From positions 124,001 through 188,000 of the forward strand of contig JACPWC010000056.1 in assembly GCA_016197225.1 (NCBI GenBank): a stretch of DNA of 64,000 nt, read 5' to 3'. Source of the DNA: Chloroflexota bacterium (lineage in GTDB: Bacteria; Chloroflexota; Anaerolineae; Anaerolineales; VGOW01). A program made the translations under genes and the position numbers. The notes under the pieces were generated by a model. That model ran no database searches. It worked only from the letters and a program-made list of their open reading frames with translations, and was not told the origin of the DNA. Below, piece after piece: positions 28,327-39,140 of the stretch; position 1 is the first letter of the stretch; each line of letters starts with the position of its first letter.

Positions 28327-29433
28327 TCACTCTGAAAGCCGGTAAAGCCGATTCTTTTCGATGGCCCGCGCCGCCATTTGGCCGCAGGCGCGCACGACGA
28401 AAATAAGCGGGCGAAATCGTTCGTCGTGGGTCAGGCCTTTCTTATAGCGGGCATAAATCTGCTGAACGATGACGCCAAGTTTGAACAGGCCGCAAACGTA
28501 GTAAAACAGAATGTTCGACAAATCGCGCCCGCTCTGGCTGGCGTATCGCTCGATGAATTCCTGCCGATTGATGAAGCCGGGCCGGCCAACAAGGCTGAAA
28601 TCCTGCATAACGGCCGGGGCGCCCGCCTCTGCCCAATAAGCCAGAGTCGTGCCCACGTCCATCAGCGGGTCGCCAATCGTCGCCATCTCCCAGTCAAGAA
28701 GAGCCACTGGCCGGGTGAGGTCTGCCGGGTCGAGCAACACATTGTCGCAACGGAAATCGTTGTGGATCAAGGCCGGGGCCGAGTCGGGCGGGCGGTTGGC
28801 GGCCAACCACACGCCCACCTGCTCCATTTCGGCGATGTCGTCCGTCTGCGCGTTCGCGTAGCGTTTTGTCCAGCCCTCTACTTGCCGCTCGACGTAGCCT
28901 TGCGGCTTGCCCAGATCTCCCAGCCCGGCGGCAACGTAATCCAGCCGGTGCAAGTCCGCCAATGTCTCGATCAAAGAGAAGCACAAGCGCCGCATCAACG
29001 ACGGTTCAAGCGTCAGGCCCTCAGGCGTGTTGTTGCGCAGGATGACGCCGCGCACGCGCTCCATCACGTAGAACGGCGCGCCGATAACGCTTACGTCCTC
29101 GCAGTAAGCCAGTGGTTTCGGGACTTTGTGATAAGCGGGGTGGAGCGCGGCCAGGATGCGATACTCGCGCCCCATGTCGTGGCCGCCTTTGATATTCGCG
29201 CCGAACGGCGGGCGGCGCAGAACCAGTTCGTGGCCGCCTGCCCGGAGAAGATACGTGAGATTGGAGTAGCCGCCGGGAAACTGCTGAATGGTGAGCGGGC
29301 CGCCGACGCCGGGCAAATGTTCACGCAGATAAGATTCCAACTGCGCCGGGTCGAGGGCTTCGCCGGCGCGCACGCTGGCGGGTTGATCGATCCATTTTGG
29401 GTCGGGAGAGTCAGATGGAGAGGTCAAGGCCAT
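28327..29433 (-). CDS. Phosphotransferase family protein (APH fold), partner of acyl-CoA dehydrogenase
   Basis: This 368-residue aminoglycoside-phosphotransferase-like kinase has QFPGGYSNLTYLL (glycine loop), ELVLRRPPFG (Lys/Arg), LIHNDFRCDNVLLDP (catalytic loop with HNDFRCDN) and ALLDWEMATIGDPLMDVG (metal-binding DWE). Proteins of this group are regularly adjacent or fused to acyl-CoA dehydrogenases (ACAD10/11), where they phosphorylate 4-hydroxyacyl-CoA. The 23-bp overlap with the acyl-CoA dehydrogenase gene supports that pairing here. Confidence 0.92.
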   Translation of the reverse strand: MALTSPSDSPDPKWIDQPASVRAGEALDPAQLESYLREHLPGVGGPLTIQQFPGGYSNLTYLLRAGGHELVLRRPPFGANIKGGHDMGREYRILAALHPAYHKVPKPLAYCEDVSVIGAPFYVMERVRGVILRNNTPEGLTLEPSLMRRLCFSLIETLADLHRLDYVAAGLGDLGKPQGYVERQVEGWTKRYANAQTDDIAEMEQVGVWLAANRPPDSAPALIHNDFRCDNVLLDPADLTRPVALLDWEMATIGDPLMDVGTTLAYWAEAGAPAVMQDFSLVGRPGFINRQEFIERYASQSGRDLSNILFYYVCGLFKLGVIVQQIYARYKKGLTHDERFRPLIFVVRACGQMAARAIEKNRLYRLSE

Positions 29434-30607
29434 AGCCTTTCAAAATATGCCGGGCGACGACGTTCTTGTGCACTTCGTCCGCGCCGTCGTAAATGCGCGC
29501 GGCGCGTTCGTGCCGATACCAGAACGACAACACGGTGTCGTCGGTGATGCCCAGCGCGCCGTGCGCCTGAATCGCGCGGTCGAGGACTTTGTGAAGCGTG
29601 TTGGCAACGTAGAACTTGATAACTGAAATTTCGACGCGGGCCGCGTGCGCGCCAACCTCGTCAATCCGGCGCGCGGCGTCCAGCACCAGCAAGCGCGAGG
29701 CGTTGATTTCGGCGCGGCATTCGGCGATCCAGTGCTGGACGGCTTGTCGCGTCGCCAGCGGCTGGCCGGGCGCAATCTCGCGCGCCACAGCGCGGCGGCA
29801 CAGCAAGTCGAGCGCGCGCTCGCAGATGCCAATCCAGCGCATGCAGTGATGGATGCGGCCCGGCCCCAGTCGTTCCTGAGCCAGCGCAAAGCCGGCGCCT
29901 TCTTTGCCAATCAGGTTCGACTGCGGCACGCGGCAGTTCTCAAGCATCACTTCGGCGTGGCTCAGGTAATCTTCGCCGGCCTCGCCCATCAGTTTGATGT
30001 TGCGAACGATTCGAAAGCCGGGCGTGTTCGTTGGCACGATGATCTGGCTGGCGCGTTGATGGGGTTTGGGCGCGCCAGGGTTGGTGACGGCCATGACGAT
30101 GGCAAACGCCGCCCCCTCCGCCGCTGACGCGAACCACTTGTGGCCGTTGACCACGTAATCGCCGCCATCTTTCACCGCAGTCGCGCTCAGCCAGACCGGA
30201 TTCGATCCGGCATGTTCCGGCTCGGTCATGGCAAAGCAACTCCGAATCTCGCCGCGCGCGAGCGGGAGGAAAAATCGCTCCTTCTGCTCCAGCGTGCCGT
30301 GCGTCATCAGCAATTCCATGTTGCCGATGTCGGGCGCCTGGCAGTTGAAGACGAAGTGGCCCAGCGGCGAGCGCCCCAGCGCCTCGCTTACTTGCGCGAA
30401 CTCCAGCAAGCGCAACCCCATTCCGCCATACTCCGCCGGCAGGTGCGGCGCCCACCAGCCGCGCTCTTTCACCATCTGCCGTTTCTCGGTGAGCGCCGGC
30501 AGAACAGCGCGGAAGCCGTCGCTCAACAGCGCCGCCTCCAGCGGGATGATTTGCTCCTGTACAAAGGCGTGTATCTCTTCCAGCAAAGTCGAAAGTTGAA
30601 CGGTCAT
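29411..30607 (-). CDS. Acyl-CoA dehydrogenase, ACAD10/11-like
   Basis: This 398-residue flavoprotein begins with an alpha-helical N-terminal domain (LLEEIHAFVQEQIIPLEAAL). It contains CFAMTEPEHAGSNPVWL, YVVNGHKWFASAAEGA and the C-terminal QAHGALGITDDTVLSFWYRH, RIYDGADEVHKNVVAR. The C-terminal signature matches the ACAD10/11 clade, which together with the overlapping kinase gene degrades 4-hydroxy fatty acids. That substrate is inferred from the clade, not shown here. Confidence 0.92.
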   Translation of the reverse strand: MTVQLSTLLEEIHAFVQEQIIPLEAALLSDGFRAVLPALTEKRQMVKERGWWAPHLPAEYGGMGLRLLEFAQVSEALGRSPLGHFVFNCQAPDIGNMELLMTHGTLEQKERFFLPLARGEIRSCFAMTEPEHAGSNPVWLSATAVKDGGDYVVNGHKWFASAAEGAAFAIVMAVTNPGAPKPHQRASQIIVPTNTPGFRIVRNIKLMGEAGEDYLSHAEVMLENCRVPQSNLIGKEGAGFALAQERLGPGRIHHCMRWIGICERALDLLCRRAVAREIAPGQPLATRQAVQHWIAECRAEINASRLLVLDAARRIDEVGAHAARVEISVIKFYVANTLHKVLDRAIQAHGALGITDDTVLSFWYRHERAARIYDGADEVHKNVVARHILKGYGLDLSI

Positions 30608-30620
30608 GGGGCCATACCCT

Positions 30621-31367
30621 TCATTTTGTCGTTTGACTTATCACCATTTCTCTCTCGAACACTTTCCCAAACTGCGCCTCAACTTCATCCATCACTTCAG
30701 TCATCGTCGGCGGCTCGGCCAGCAGGTCGGCCATTGAGACGACGCCGTGATCTTTGATGCCGCATGGGACGATGCCGTCGAAGTAAGTCATGTCCGGCTC
30801 GACGTTGAGGGCAAAACCGTGCTGGCTGATTCCTTTAGCGTCCACTTTGACACCGATGGCGGCGATCTTGGACGGGGCGAGCCGGGCGTGCGGCGGGCAG
30901 TGCGGGCAACGCGAGGCCACGTCGGGTTGCACCCAGACTCCGGTCAGGCCGCCGATTTGGCCTGACACGAGTCCAAAGTGGGCCAGGGCGCGAATCAGCG
31001 CCTCTTCAAGTTGGCGAACGTAGCCGACGTAATCGGCTTGAGGGAGGTGGCCGTTTCCATCTACCGGGCGGCCCAACCTGAGAATCGGGTAGCTCACCAG
31101 TTGGCCGGGGCCGTGATAGGTGATGTCGCCGCCGCGATCCACCCATTCCACTGTCACGCCACGCTTTGCCCTTTCTTCTTCGCCCAATAACAAATTCTCA
31201 ATGTGACCGGAGCGGCCAAGCGTGTACGTGTGCGGGTGCTCAAGCAGGAGAAGCGTGTCGGGAATCGAATCGGCGGCGCGCTCGGCGGCCAGGCGCTTTT
31301 GCAGTTCCCATGCTTCTTGGTAAGGGATTAGGCCGAGACGGCGAACTTCGCAGATAGTTGCTGGCAT
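30621..31367 (-). CDS. lipB: Octanoyl-[ACP]:protein octanoyltransferase
   Basis: LipB transfers octanoate from ACP to lipoyl domains (248 residues). The substrate loop RGGDITYHGPGQLVSYPILR and the catalytic Lys/Cys pair (KIAAIGVKVD; DGIVPCGIKDHGV) are intact. Between them is a CPHC-containing insertion of about 20 residues (ASRCPHCPPHARLAPS), longer than in E. coli LipB and possibly metal-binding. Confidence 0.95.
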   Translation of the reverse strand: MPATICEVRRLGLIPYQEAWELQKRLAAERAADSIPDTLLLLEHPHTYTLGRSGHIENLLLGEEERAKRGVTVEWVDRGGDITYHGPGQLVSYPILRLGRPVDGNGHLPQADYVGYVRQLEEALIRALAHFGLVSGQIGGLTGVWVQPDVASRCPHCPPHARLAPSKIAAIGVKVDAKGISQHGFALNVEPDMTYFDGIVPCGIKDHGVVSMADLLAEPPTMTEVMDEVEAQFGKVFEREMVISQTTK

Positions 31368-31376
31368 AAAAGATTC

Positions 31377-31452
31377 GTCAACGGATTGAACGAATTTATC
31401 GGATTTGATAATTTGTTTTTTGAAATCCGCTCAATCCGGTAAATCCGTTGAC
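31377..31452. repeat. Word-repeat hairpin (AACGGATTGAACGAATTT type)
   Basis: The left arm from 31377 and the right arm to 31452 share iterated CAACGGATT/AATCCGTTG words around an A/T-rich loop. It fills the gap between the hydrolase and lipB. Confidence 0.88.
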
Positions 31453-31463
31453 GGAAATCGTTG

Positions 31464-32135
31464 TCAATTCAAGTTGGCCTTGAAGAACTTCCTGACTCGT
31501 TCCCAGGCATCTGCCGCCGCTTGAGGGCGATAGCTTTGCGGGTCGTCATCGCGGAAGAAGGCGTGGCCGGAATTGGGATAGACTTTGACTTCGTGCGGGA
31601 TGTTGTGCCCGGTGAGCAGTTTATCAAATTGCTCGACGGCGCCAACGGGAATGGAAACGTCGGCGTCGCCAAAGAGGCCGAGCACCGGGCAGCGAATCGC
31701 GCCAAGCTTATCGAAGAGCATTTCCATGCGCCCGCCGTAGAAAGTGCAGGCGGCTTTCAGGCCCGGCTCGAGGATGGCGAGATTGAGGGCCATGCGCCCG
31801 CCGAAGCAGAAGCCCACCGCGCCGATCTTGCCGTTGCAGTCCGGGTGCGCTCTGAGCGCCGGGTAAACGCCATGAATGGCTTGCGGCGCGTCCAGGCCAT
31901 ATTTCTGCATCAGGGCCATCGCCTTTTCGTTCTCGCCAACCTGGGCCAGTTCACCGTGATAAACGTCGGGCGCAAAGGCCAGGTAGCCTTCGGCGGCAAA
32001 ACGGTCGGCGACGTTGCGAATGTTGTCGTTCAGTCCCCACCACTCCTGCACGACGATCAGGCCGGGCCAGGGGCCGTCGCTGGAGGTTGGGCGGGCGAGG
32101 TAGCCGGAGAGGGGGCCGAGGGTGAGGGTGGGCAT
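31464..32135 (-). CDS. Dienelactone hydrolase family protein
   Basis: This 223-residue alpha/beta hydrolase carries the Cys-Asp-His triad of the family: GAVGFCFGGRMA (Cys), LFGDADVSIP (Asp) and NSGHAFFRDD (His). The opening IVVQEWWGLNDNIRNVADR is typical. Family members open dienelactones from aromatic degradation, but many have other or unknown substrates. Confidence 0.93.
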   Translation of the reverse strand: MPTLTLGPLSGYLARPTSSDGPWPGLIVVQEWWGLNDNIRNVADRFAAEGYLAFAPDVYHGELAQVGENEKAMALMQKYGLDAPQAIHGVYPALRAHPDCNGKIGAVGFCFGGRMALNLAILEPGLKAACTFYGGRMEMLFDKLGAIRCPVLGLFGDADVSIPVGAVEQFDKLLTGHNIPHEVKVYPNSGHAFFRDDDPQSYRPQAAADAWERVRKFFKANLN

Positions 32136-32157
32136 GAGGGGACTCTTGGGTGGAGAA

Positions 32158-32967
32158 TTAGAGAATTTTTACAAATCTCGCATCTCGCTTCTCAAATTGC
32201 ATCACATATTTTAGCCCTGCCGAGCGAGCGGTGTCCATTGCAACTTCGCAGTCGGCGCCGACGAATTTGGGCTGGTGGGAGTCGGAGCCGAGGGTGATGC
32301 GCTCGCCGCCCATTTCAACATACCAGCGTAGAATGTCCAGGCCCGGAGTAAGAACGTTGCACTTGCTCCGCAGGCCTTTGGTATTAATGTCGAGGGCGAT
32401 GCCGCGCTCGATGCAGTTTTTTAGCACCGGGCGGATGCAGTCTTCGTAGTTGCAAGGATCATACGCTTGCGGGCCATAAACCTCGGAAGCCGTGCGAACC
32501 GGCACGTCGAAGTGGCTGAGGATGTCGAAGCCGCCGACGCGAGTCACGGCTTCTAATTCTTCAAAGAACTGACGAAAGGCTTCGTCGGCGGTGCGGGAGC
32601 GGAAGTAATTGGGATCGAAGATCGTCTCCGGGCCGACCCAGTGAAGCGAGCCAAGAACGTAATCGAACGGGTAACGCTGGAGCATGGCCTGCGCTTCAGT
32701 TTGATAAATATGCGGCTCGCCGATTTCGATTCCGGCGCGGATGATGAGCCGACCGGCGAACGTTTGACGACAACGCTCAAGCTCGGCGGCCCAGGCTTCC
32801 AGCTTGAACCAGTCGCGGCAGGTTTCGCCGGGGTGGAGATCGTAGTGTTCGGTGAAGCCAATTTCGGGGATGCTGTTTTCAACGGCGCTCCGGCACATCT
32901 CGGCCATCGGGAATTTGCAATCGCACGAGAAGTCGGAGTGCATGTGGTAGTCGTGAGGAATGGGCAT
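32158..32967 (-). CDS. PHP-type histidinol-phosphatase family protein
   Basis: This 269-residue polymerase/histidinol-phosphatase fold protein has the first metal motif DYHMHSDFSCDCKFPM, FTEHYDLHPGE, IRAGIEIGEP and the C-terminal ITLGSDSHQPKFVG. It fits HisK-type phosphatases. No other his genes are nearby, so a different phosphoester substrate is possible. Confidence 0.88.
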   Translation of the reverse strand: MPIPHDYHMHSDFSCDCKFPMAEMCRSAVENSIPEIGFTEHYDLHPGETCRDWFKLEAWAAELERCRQTFAGRLIIRAGIEIGEPHIYQTEAQAMLQRYPFDYVLGSLHWVGPETIFDPNYFRSRTADEAFRQFFEELEAVTRVGGFDILSHFDVPVRTASEVYGPQAYDPCNYEDCIRPVLKNCIERGIALDINTKGLRSKCNVLTPGLDILRWYVEMGGERITLGSDSHQPKFVGADCEVAMDTARSAGLKYVMQFEKRDARFVKIL

Positions 32968-32970
32968 AGA

Positions 32971-33036
32971 GATTAGAGGTCAGAGGTCGGAGTTCAGAGG
33001 TCGGAAATCTGACTTCTGACTTCCGACATCTATCTT
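32971..33036. repeat. Word-repeat hairpin (AGAGGTC type)
   Basis: Iterated AGAGGTCAGAGGTCGGA words (32971-33006) face iterated TCTGACTTCTGACTTCCGA words (33007-33036). It occupies the entire cysS-PHP gap. Confidence 0.88.
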
Positions 33037-34458
33037 CTATTTTTGGACTCGCTCCCACACTTGCCCCTCTTTTCCGTCGCGGACGAGGAGGCCGTGAGTG
33101 AGAAGTTCGGCGCGGAGGCGGTCGGCGGTGGCAAAGTCTTTGGCGGCGCGGGCGGCGGCGCGTTGCTCAATGAGCGAGCGCTCGTCGGGCGAGAGATCGG
33201 TTGGGGAAGCAGAGGCGGCGGCAACGTCGAAGAGGCGGAGTCCCAGCACGCTATCCCACTCGTTCAACACTAGGGCTTTGGCCGAGGGCGGCAGGTCAGA
33301 CTTGGCCATCTCCCAGATCAACGGCAGGACTTGCGGGAAGCCCAGGTCGTCGTTGATGAGGGTGTGGAATTTGCCGCGATAACTGTTGAGGACGGTGTTG
33401 GACATTTCGGTGGTGCTGGTGTCGGCCCGCCATTCGTTGGCGTAGCGGCGCAGGCGCTCCAGCGAGCTTTGAGCGGCGTGGAGCGAGTCCCAGGTGACGT
33501 TCATGTGGCCGCGATAGTAGATGCCGAGGCAGAGCAGGCGGAAGGCCAGCGGCTCAATGCCTTCTTCGTGCAAGTCTTTGAGGCGCAAGACGTTGCCCAC
33601 CGAGCGGGCCATCTTGCGGCCTTCGGCCAGCAGGTGCGCGCCGTGCATCCAGACGCGAGAGAAGGGGAGGCCAGTCGCGCCTTCACTTTGCGCGATCTCG
33701 TTTTCATGATGGGGGAATACCAGGTCTTCGCCGCCGGTGTGAATGTCCAACTGTTGCCCCAGGTATTCCATGCTCATGGCCGAGCACTCGATGTGCCAGC
33801 CGGGGAAGCCCGGCCCCCATTTTGATCGCCAGCGCACCAGCCGGTGCTCACCCGCCGAGCGCCAGAGCAAAAAGTCGCTGGGGTCGTCTTTGTTCTCGTC
33901 AATCTCCACCCGGTTGATGCCGGCCTGCAAGTCGGCCAGGGCGTGACCGGAGAGGCGGCCATAGTTGGGAAACTTTGAAACGTCGAAGAAGACCGAGCCG
34001 TTCTTTTCGTAAGCCAGCCCCTTGCTCTCCAACTCTTCGACGAGCGAGAGCATCTGGTTGATGTGGTCGGTGGCTTTGGGGTAGTGCTGGGCCGGTTGGA
34101 TGTTCATGGCCGCCAGCGACTCGAGGAAGTCGGCGGTGTAGAAGGCGGCGACCTCGGCGGGCGTTTTCTTTTCGGCGGCGGCGGCGGCCAATACCTTGTC
34201 TTCGCCGGGGGTGATGGTGAGCGAGTCGTCTTCGGCCATATGGCCCACGTCGGTGATGTTCATGATCTGGGTCACCGAGTGGCCGTTGTATTCCAGCACC
34301 CGGCGGACGAGGTCGGCCATGAGCCAGGTGCGCAGGTTGCCGATGTGGACGTAGCGATAGACGGTCGGGCCGCAGGTGTACATCTTCACTTCGTTCGGCG
34401 TGAGCGGTTCGAATTTGTCTTTGGCGCGAGTCAGGGTGTTATAAAAATAAATGTCCAT
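33037..34458 (-). CDS. cysS: Cysteinyl-tRNA synthetase
   Basis: This class I synthetase (473 residues from the ATG at 34458) charges tRNA-Cys. It has the zinc ligand region MYTCGPTVY, the HIGH box as HIGNLRTW, zinc residues in GWHIECSAMSMEYLG and HTGGEDLVFPHHENEIAQSE, and the KMSKS loop as KMARSVGN, a non-canonical form. The C-terminal tail has the helical tRNA-binding text SLIEQRAAARAAKDFATADR. Confidence 0.96.
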   Translation of the reverse strand: MDIYFYNTLTRAKDKFEPLTPNEVKMYTCGPTVYRYVHIGNLRTWLMADLVRRVLEYNGHSVTQIMNITDVGHMAEDDSLTITPGEDKVLAAAAAEKKTPAEVAAFYTADFLESLAAMNIQPAQHYPKATDHINQMLSLVEELESKGLAYEKNGSVFFDVSKFPNYGRLSGHALADLQAGINRVEIDENKDDPSDFLLWRSAGEHRLVRWRSKWGPGFPGWHIECSAMSMEYLGQQLDIHTGGEDLVFPHHENEIAQSEGATGLPFSRVWMHGAHLLAEGRKMARSVGNVLRLKDLHEEGIEPLAFRLLCLGIYYRGHMNVTWDSLHAAQSSLERLRRYANEWRADTSTTEMSNTVLNSYRGKFHTLINDDLGFPQVLPLIWEMAKSDLPPSAKALVLNEWDSVLGLRLFDVAAASASPTDLSPDERSLIEQRAAARAAKDFATADRLRAELLTHGLLVRDGKEGQVWERVQK

Positions 34459-34535
34459 AATGAAGCCCTCCTGCCGGCCATTGTACGCCCGCAAACAAGC
34501 GCGCTGAATAGGACGCAGGTTGTTTCAATTGTATA

Positions 34536-34949
34536 TCAAAGCTTTTCAAAGGCTGATATTTTCACCCGCCACTCATCTGGAATGAGAATTGAGCGCCCCG
34601 CGGCATAATCGTAAGCCACCTGCACCGTGCGGCCCGTTGCCACCTCCACCCCGTCCACCAGCATCCTGTATTCCATATCCATGCTTTTATTGCCCAGCCG
34701 CAAGACGCAAACCGCCACCTCCACCATTTGGCCCAGCAGAACCGGGCGTTTGTAACTGCACGTCGCCTCGGCCACAATCTGGCCCACTGCGTTAAAATCA
34801 TGCACATCTGCCCACAGACCGGCGGCGATGATGTACTTAAGCCGGGCCTGCTCCATGAACGACAGGTAGCGGGCATGGTTGAGGTGGCCCTGGGCGTCCA
34901 GGTCGGAGTAGCGAACCTCAAGTGAAATGGAAAAGTTGAAAGTCGTCAT
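34536..34949 (-). CDS. Acyl-CoA thioesterase (4HBT hotdog fold)
   Basis: This 137-residue hotdog-fold protein has the YbgC-type opening VRYSDLDAQGHLNHARYLSFMEQARL, in which the Asp in SDLDAQGHLNH is the usual catalytic position. The remainder (VAEATCSYKRPVLLGQMVEV) fits 4-hydroxybenzoyl-CoA-type thioesterases. It stands alone between cysS and the divergent lipoprotein gene. Confidence 0.92.
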   Translation of the reverse strand: MTTFNFSISLEVRYSDLDAQGHLNHARYLSFMEQARLKYIIAAGLWADVHDFNAVGQIVAEATCSYKRPVLLGQMVEVAVCVLRLGNKSMDMEYRMLVDGVEVATGRTVQVAYDYAAGRSILIPDEWRVKISAFEKL

Positions 34950-34993
34950 CTTCCCTTAATCCTGCCTTTATCATAACGGAGTATATCAAACTC

Positions 34994-36367
34994 ATGAAAC
35001 GACTCTTCCCGCTCCTGCTCCTCATTCCGCTGACTCTGTCTTGCAACGCCATCGTCCGTCAACTAAGTTTTGGGGTGACACCGCCTCCCCTCCCCACCCG
35101 GCCACCGGCCCCGACCGAGTCCGGGGCCATCCCAATTTCACCCACCCTCCCCCCGCGCGCGACGGCGACGCCGTTCGTGCTGGCGCTGGAGAAAATCGCC
35201 ACCCCGCCCACCGAGTGCAGCGAGTCGCCGCTCGGCCTGGACGGCGACAAGATCGTCGAAGTTGCCTACGTGCCCAGCGGCTTCTGTTTCAACGGCGAAC
35301 TTGATCTGTTTGAGACGGGCGGCCATCTGTACGTCGCCCAGTCTCTGGCCTTCAACGCCGCCTTCTTCATCACCGATGTCACCGACCCAGCCAACCCGGC
35401 CATCGCCGGCATGTGGCAGTGGAACGAATACACTTACACGGCAGATGTCAAGGCGTTCAAGCAGGGCGAGCGCCGTTTCCTCTCGCTCTCGTTGGAGCCA
35501 AGCCCCAGCAACTTGTGCGGCGTGGCAATTGTGGAAGTGACCGACCCGGCCAACCCAATTTTGATTGGGCGCTACGAGGGCAAAAACACCGGCTCGTCTT
35601 CAGCCTGGTGTGACACGCACACTACCCAGATCAGTCGCGACGAAAACGGCGACGGCGCTTACATTTATGCGTCAGCAGTCAACACCGGCGACTTGCGGGT
35701 GCTGGATATTCGCGACCTGACTCACGTTTACGAAGTCGGGCATTACTCCCACCCGCTTCGCAGTGAAAGCACGTTTGTTCACGATACCACGATTGTCGGT
35801 GACCGGGTGTACGTGGCTTACTGGGCGGCGGGGCTGGTCATTTTGGATCGGGGGCAATTGGAGTCGGGGGCCGAGGTGAAGCCGCTCAACCCGCCCAACA
35901 GCATTGACCCGGACGGGCTGGAGATTCACCAGGCTTACCCAACGGCTGACGGCAATTTTGTCTTTGTCGAAGATGAGGTGAATTACGACGGGGAAACCAG
36001 CCAGCTTCGGATGTATGACATCCGCGATCTTTCCGAGCCGAAAGAAGTGTTGCAGGTTGCCCTCGACGGGCCGTTTTCGTCGCCGCACAATATGCTGGTG
36101 GACGGCGACCTGCTCTACGTGGGCTGGTACACCGACGGCGTGCGAGTCTTTAAATATGACGTGAGCGACCCCAACGCGCCGACCGTGGAGCCTTACGCCT
36201 TTAAAGCAGTGCGCTCGAAAAAAACCGAGGGCGTTTTTGGAAGCGACATTTATGACGGCGTTTGGGGCGTGCGCCTGCACGCCTGCGAAGTGGGCGGCCA
36301 GAAAACTACGTGTGTTTATGCAAGTGACTTGACGAGAGGGCTGGTTATTTTGGCGTTTGAGCCGTAG
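34994..36367 (+). CDS. LVIVD-repeat lipoprotein
   Basis: This 457-residue exported lipoprotein has the signal MKRLFPLLLLIPLTLSC with lipobox LTLSC, then a Pro/Thr linker (residues 30-60). The rest is a beta-propeller-like series of LVIVD repeats, for example VTDPANPAIAGMW, VTDPANPILIGRY, LRVLDIRDLTHVYEVGHY, YWAAGLVILDRG and RVFKYDVSDPNAPTV. Such repeats are found on secreted surface proteins; no enzyme function is apparent. Confidence 0.88.
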   Translation: MKRLFPLLLLIPLTLSCNAIVRQLSFGVTPPPLPTRPPAPTESGAIPISPTLPPRATATPFVLALEKIATPPTECSESPLGLDGDKIVEVAYVPSGFCFNGELDLFETGGHLYVAQSLAFNAAFFITDVTDPANPAIAGMWQWNEYTYTADVKAFKQGERRFLSLSLEPSPSNLCGVAIVEVTDPANPILIGRYEGKNTGSSSAWCDTHTTQISRDENGDGAYIYASAVNTGDLRVLDIRDLTHVYEVGHYSHPLRSESTFVHDTTIVGDRVYVAYWAAGLVILDRGQLESGAEVKPLNPPNSIDPDGLEIHQAYPTADGNFVFVEDEVNYDGETSQLRMYDIRDLSEPKEVLQVALDGPFSSPHNMLVDGDLLYVGWYTDGVRVFKYDVSDPNAPTVEPYAFKAVRSKKTEGVFGSDIYDGVWGVRLHACEVGGQKTTCVYASDLTRGLVILAFEP

Positions 36368-36486
36368 GCCTTGCCCCCATCCCCACCCCTTCCCCCGTTG
36401 GAAACTGCACCCAACAAGGGAAGGGAGTTCCCTCCCCTGTTGTGATGTTCTTCCACAACGGTGCTCAAGCGGGAACGGAGTTAAAA

Positions 36487-36519
36487 AAACGCCCCTGCCG
36501 GGTCTTGGCAGAGGCGTTT
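36487..36519 (-). terminator. Terminator of the cold-shock gene
   Basis: The arms AAACGCCCCTGCC (36487-36499) and GGCAGAGGCGTTT (36507-36519) form the stem. Read on the minus strand it ends in a run of seven T. Confidence 0.88.
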
Positions 36520-36537
36520 GGTTTGTTGGAGAGAGCG

Positions 36538-36750
36538 TTATTTGAGAGTCACGTTCGCGGCTTGCAAACCCTTGGGGCCTTTCTCAATGGAAAACTCTAC
36601 CATCTGGCCTTCTTTGAGCTTGCGGTAGCCTTCCATTTCGATGGCCGAATAGTGGACAAACACGTCCTCGCCGCCATCATGGGCAATGAAGCCGTAGCCC
36701 TTGGTGGCATTGAACCACTTCACGGTACCGGTAATACGTTCGTCTGACAT
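36538..36750 (-). CDS. Cold-shock protein
   Basis: This 70-residue single OB-fold RNA chaperone has RNP1 (KGYGFIAH) and RNP2 (VFVHYSAI) with flanking aromatic residues ([12 protein letters not shown]). It has a GGAGG ribosome site. A strong promoter at 36896-36924 predicts a 5' untranslated region of about 140 nt, as is usual for cold-inducible csp mRNAs. Confidence 0.97.
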   Translation of the reverse strand: MSDERITGTVKWFNATKGYGFIAHDGGEDVFVHYSAIEMEGYRKLKEGQMVEFSIEKGPKGLQAANVTLK

Positions 36751-36895
36751 TGGACTTGCCTCCTATGGCACAAAAAATAGGGTTGTTAGGCGCTAGCGTC
36801 CCTCGCTTTGCTCACGAAAAATGGCCTGAGCAACGACCCGCCCAGACCATCAAAAGTGAGACCTCCGAGAACTTACTGCATCCTAATTGGCCGCG

Positions 36896-36924
36896 ATTTT
36901 ACTATGCTGAAAAAAAACCGTCAA
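36896..36924 (-). promoter_or_regulatory. csp promoter
   Basis: Read on the minus strand, TTGACG (36924-36919), a 17-bp spacer and TAAAAT (36901-36896). It is strong by consensus. Confidence 0.75.
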
Positions 36925-36944
36925 CTAGGCCATCAGTCCAAATC

Positions 36945-36973
36945 TTTACGCCCTGCCTCCTTCGTGGTATCAT
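36945..36973 (+). promoter_or_regulatory. typA promoter candidate
   Basis: TTTACG (36945-36950), a 17-bp spacer, TATCAT (36968-36973). The leader would include the hairpin at 37032-37075. Confidence 0.55.
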
Positions 36974-37031
36974 CTCCCTAGCACTATCGAGTCTCAACCT
37001 CGGCCTGCACCACCGCCGGGGTTTTTGTTTG

Positions 37032-37075
37032 CAATAACCAGTAACCAATAACTAATTACTGGTTATTGGTTATTG
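37032..37075. repeat. Word-repeat hairpin (CCAATAA type) at typA start
   Basis: Arm CAATAACCAGTAACCAATAAC (37032-37052) pairs with 37056-37075. It ends only 12 bp before the chosen typA start codon, where the ribosome site should be. Confidence 0.88.
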
Positions 37076-37087
37076 ATGATTGAAGCT

Positions 37088-38935
<1,848 letters not shown>

Positions 38936-38941
38936 TTTTGT

Positions 38942-38972
38942 AGGGGCAGACCTGTGTGTCTGCCCCTTTTTT
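38942..38972 (+). terminator. typA terminator
   Basis: The arms AGGGGCAGAC (38942-38951) and GTCTGCCCCT (38958-38967) are followed by a T-run. Confidence 0.92.
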
Positions 38973-38974
38973 GA

Positions 38975-39140
38975 TCCAGGAAGTCATACGAAGGAGTACG
39001 AAAGGCGGGGCAACCAGCGCAGGGTTAGGTATCTATGACAAAGACCCGATGACTGAGGAGCCGTGTGAGGCCGCGAAACGAGTCTCACGCACGATTCTGA
39101 ATCGGCGGCGGGGAGGGTGATCTCCCTGCCGCCCGAAACT
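38975..39140 (+). mobile_element. Group II intron remnant (3' end with domains V and VI)
   Basis: The segment 39058-39097 (GAGCCGTGTGAGGC... GTCTCACGCACGATTC) matches the domain V pattern GAGCCGUAUGxG-GAAA-CxCACGUACGGUUC, with an enlarged loop that still contains GAAA. The hairpin 39104-39133 (GGCGGCGGGGAGG / CTCCCTGCCGCC) is in the domain VI position. The upstream text (GGGTTAGGTATCTATGACAAAGACCCGATGACTGAG) resembles intron sequence that follows reverse-transcriptase genes. No reverse transcriptase or intron 5' end is left. It lies just behind the typA terminator and antisense to the gene cassettes. Confidence 0.75.

Larger units (their letters stand above)
36751..37087. other. Divergent csp-typA control region
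   Basis: There is no gene in these 337 bp. It holds the csp leader and promoter (minus), a typA promoter (plus) and a hairpin repeat abutting the typA start. Confidence 0.7.

Noticed and set aside
33590-33620. cysS as inactive because of the KMARS loop
   Set aside because: All other catalytic and zinc residues are intact, and the KMSKS loop tolerates variation.
36780-36790. GTTAGGC core suggesting a third attC site upstream of csp
   Set aside because: There is no matching RYYYAAC partner or inner complementary boxes on either side; the region is the csp leader.
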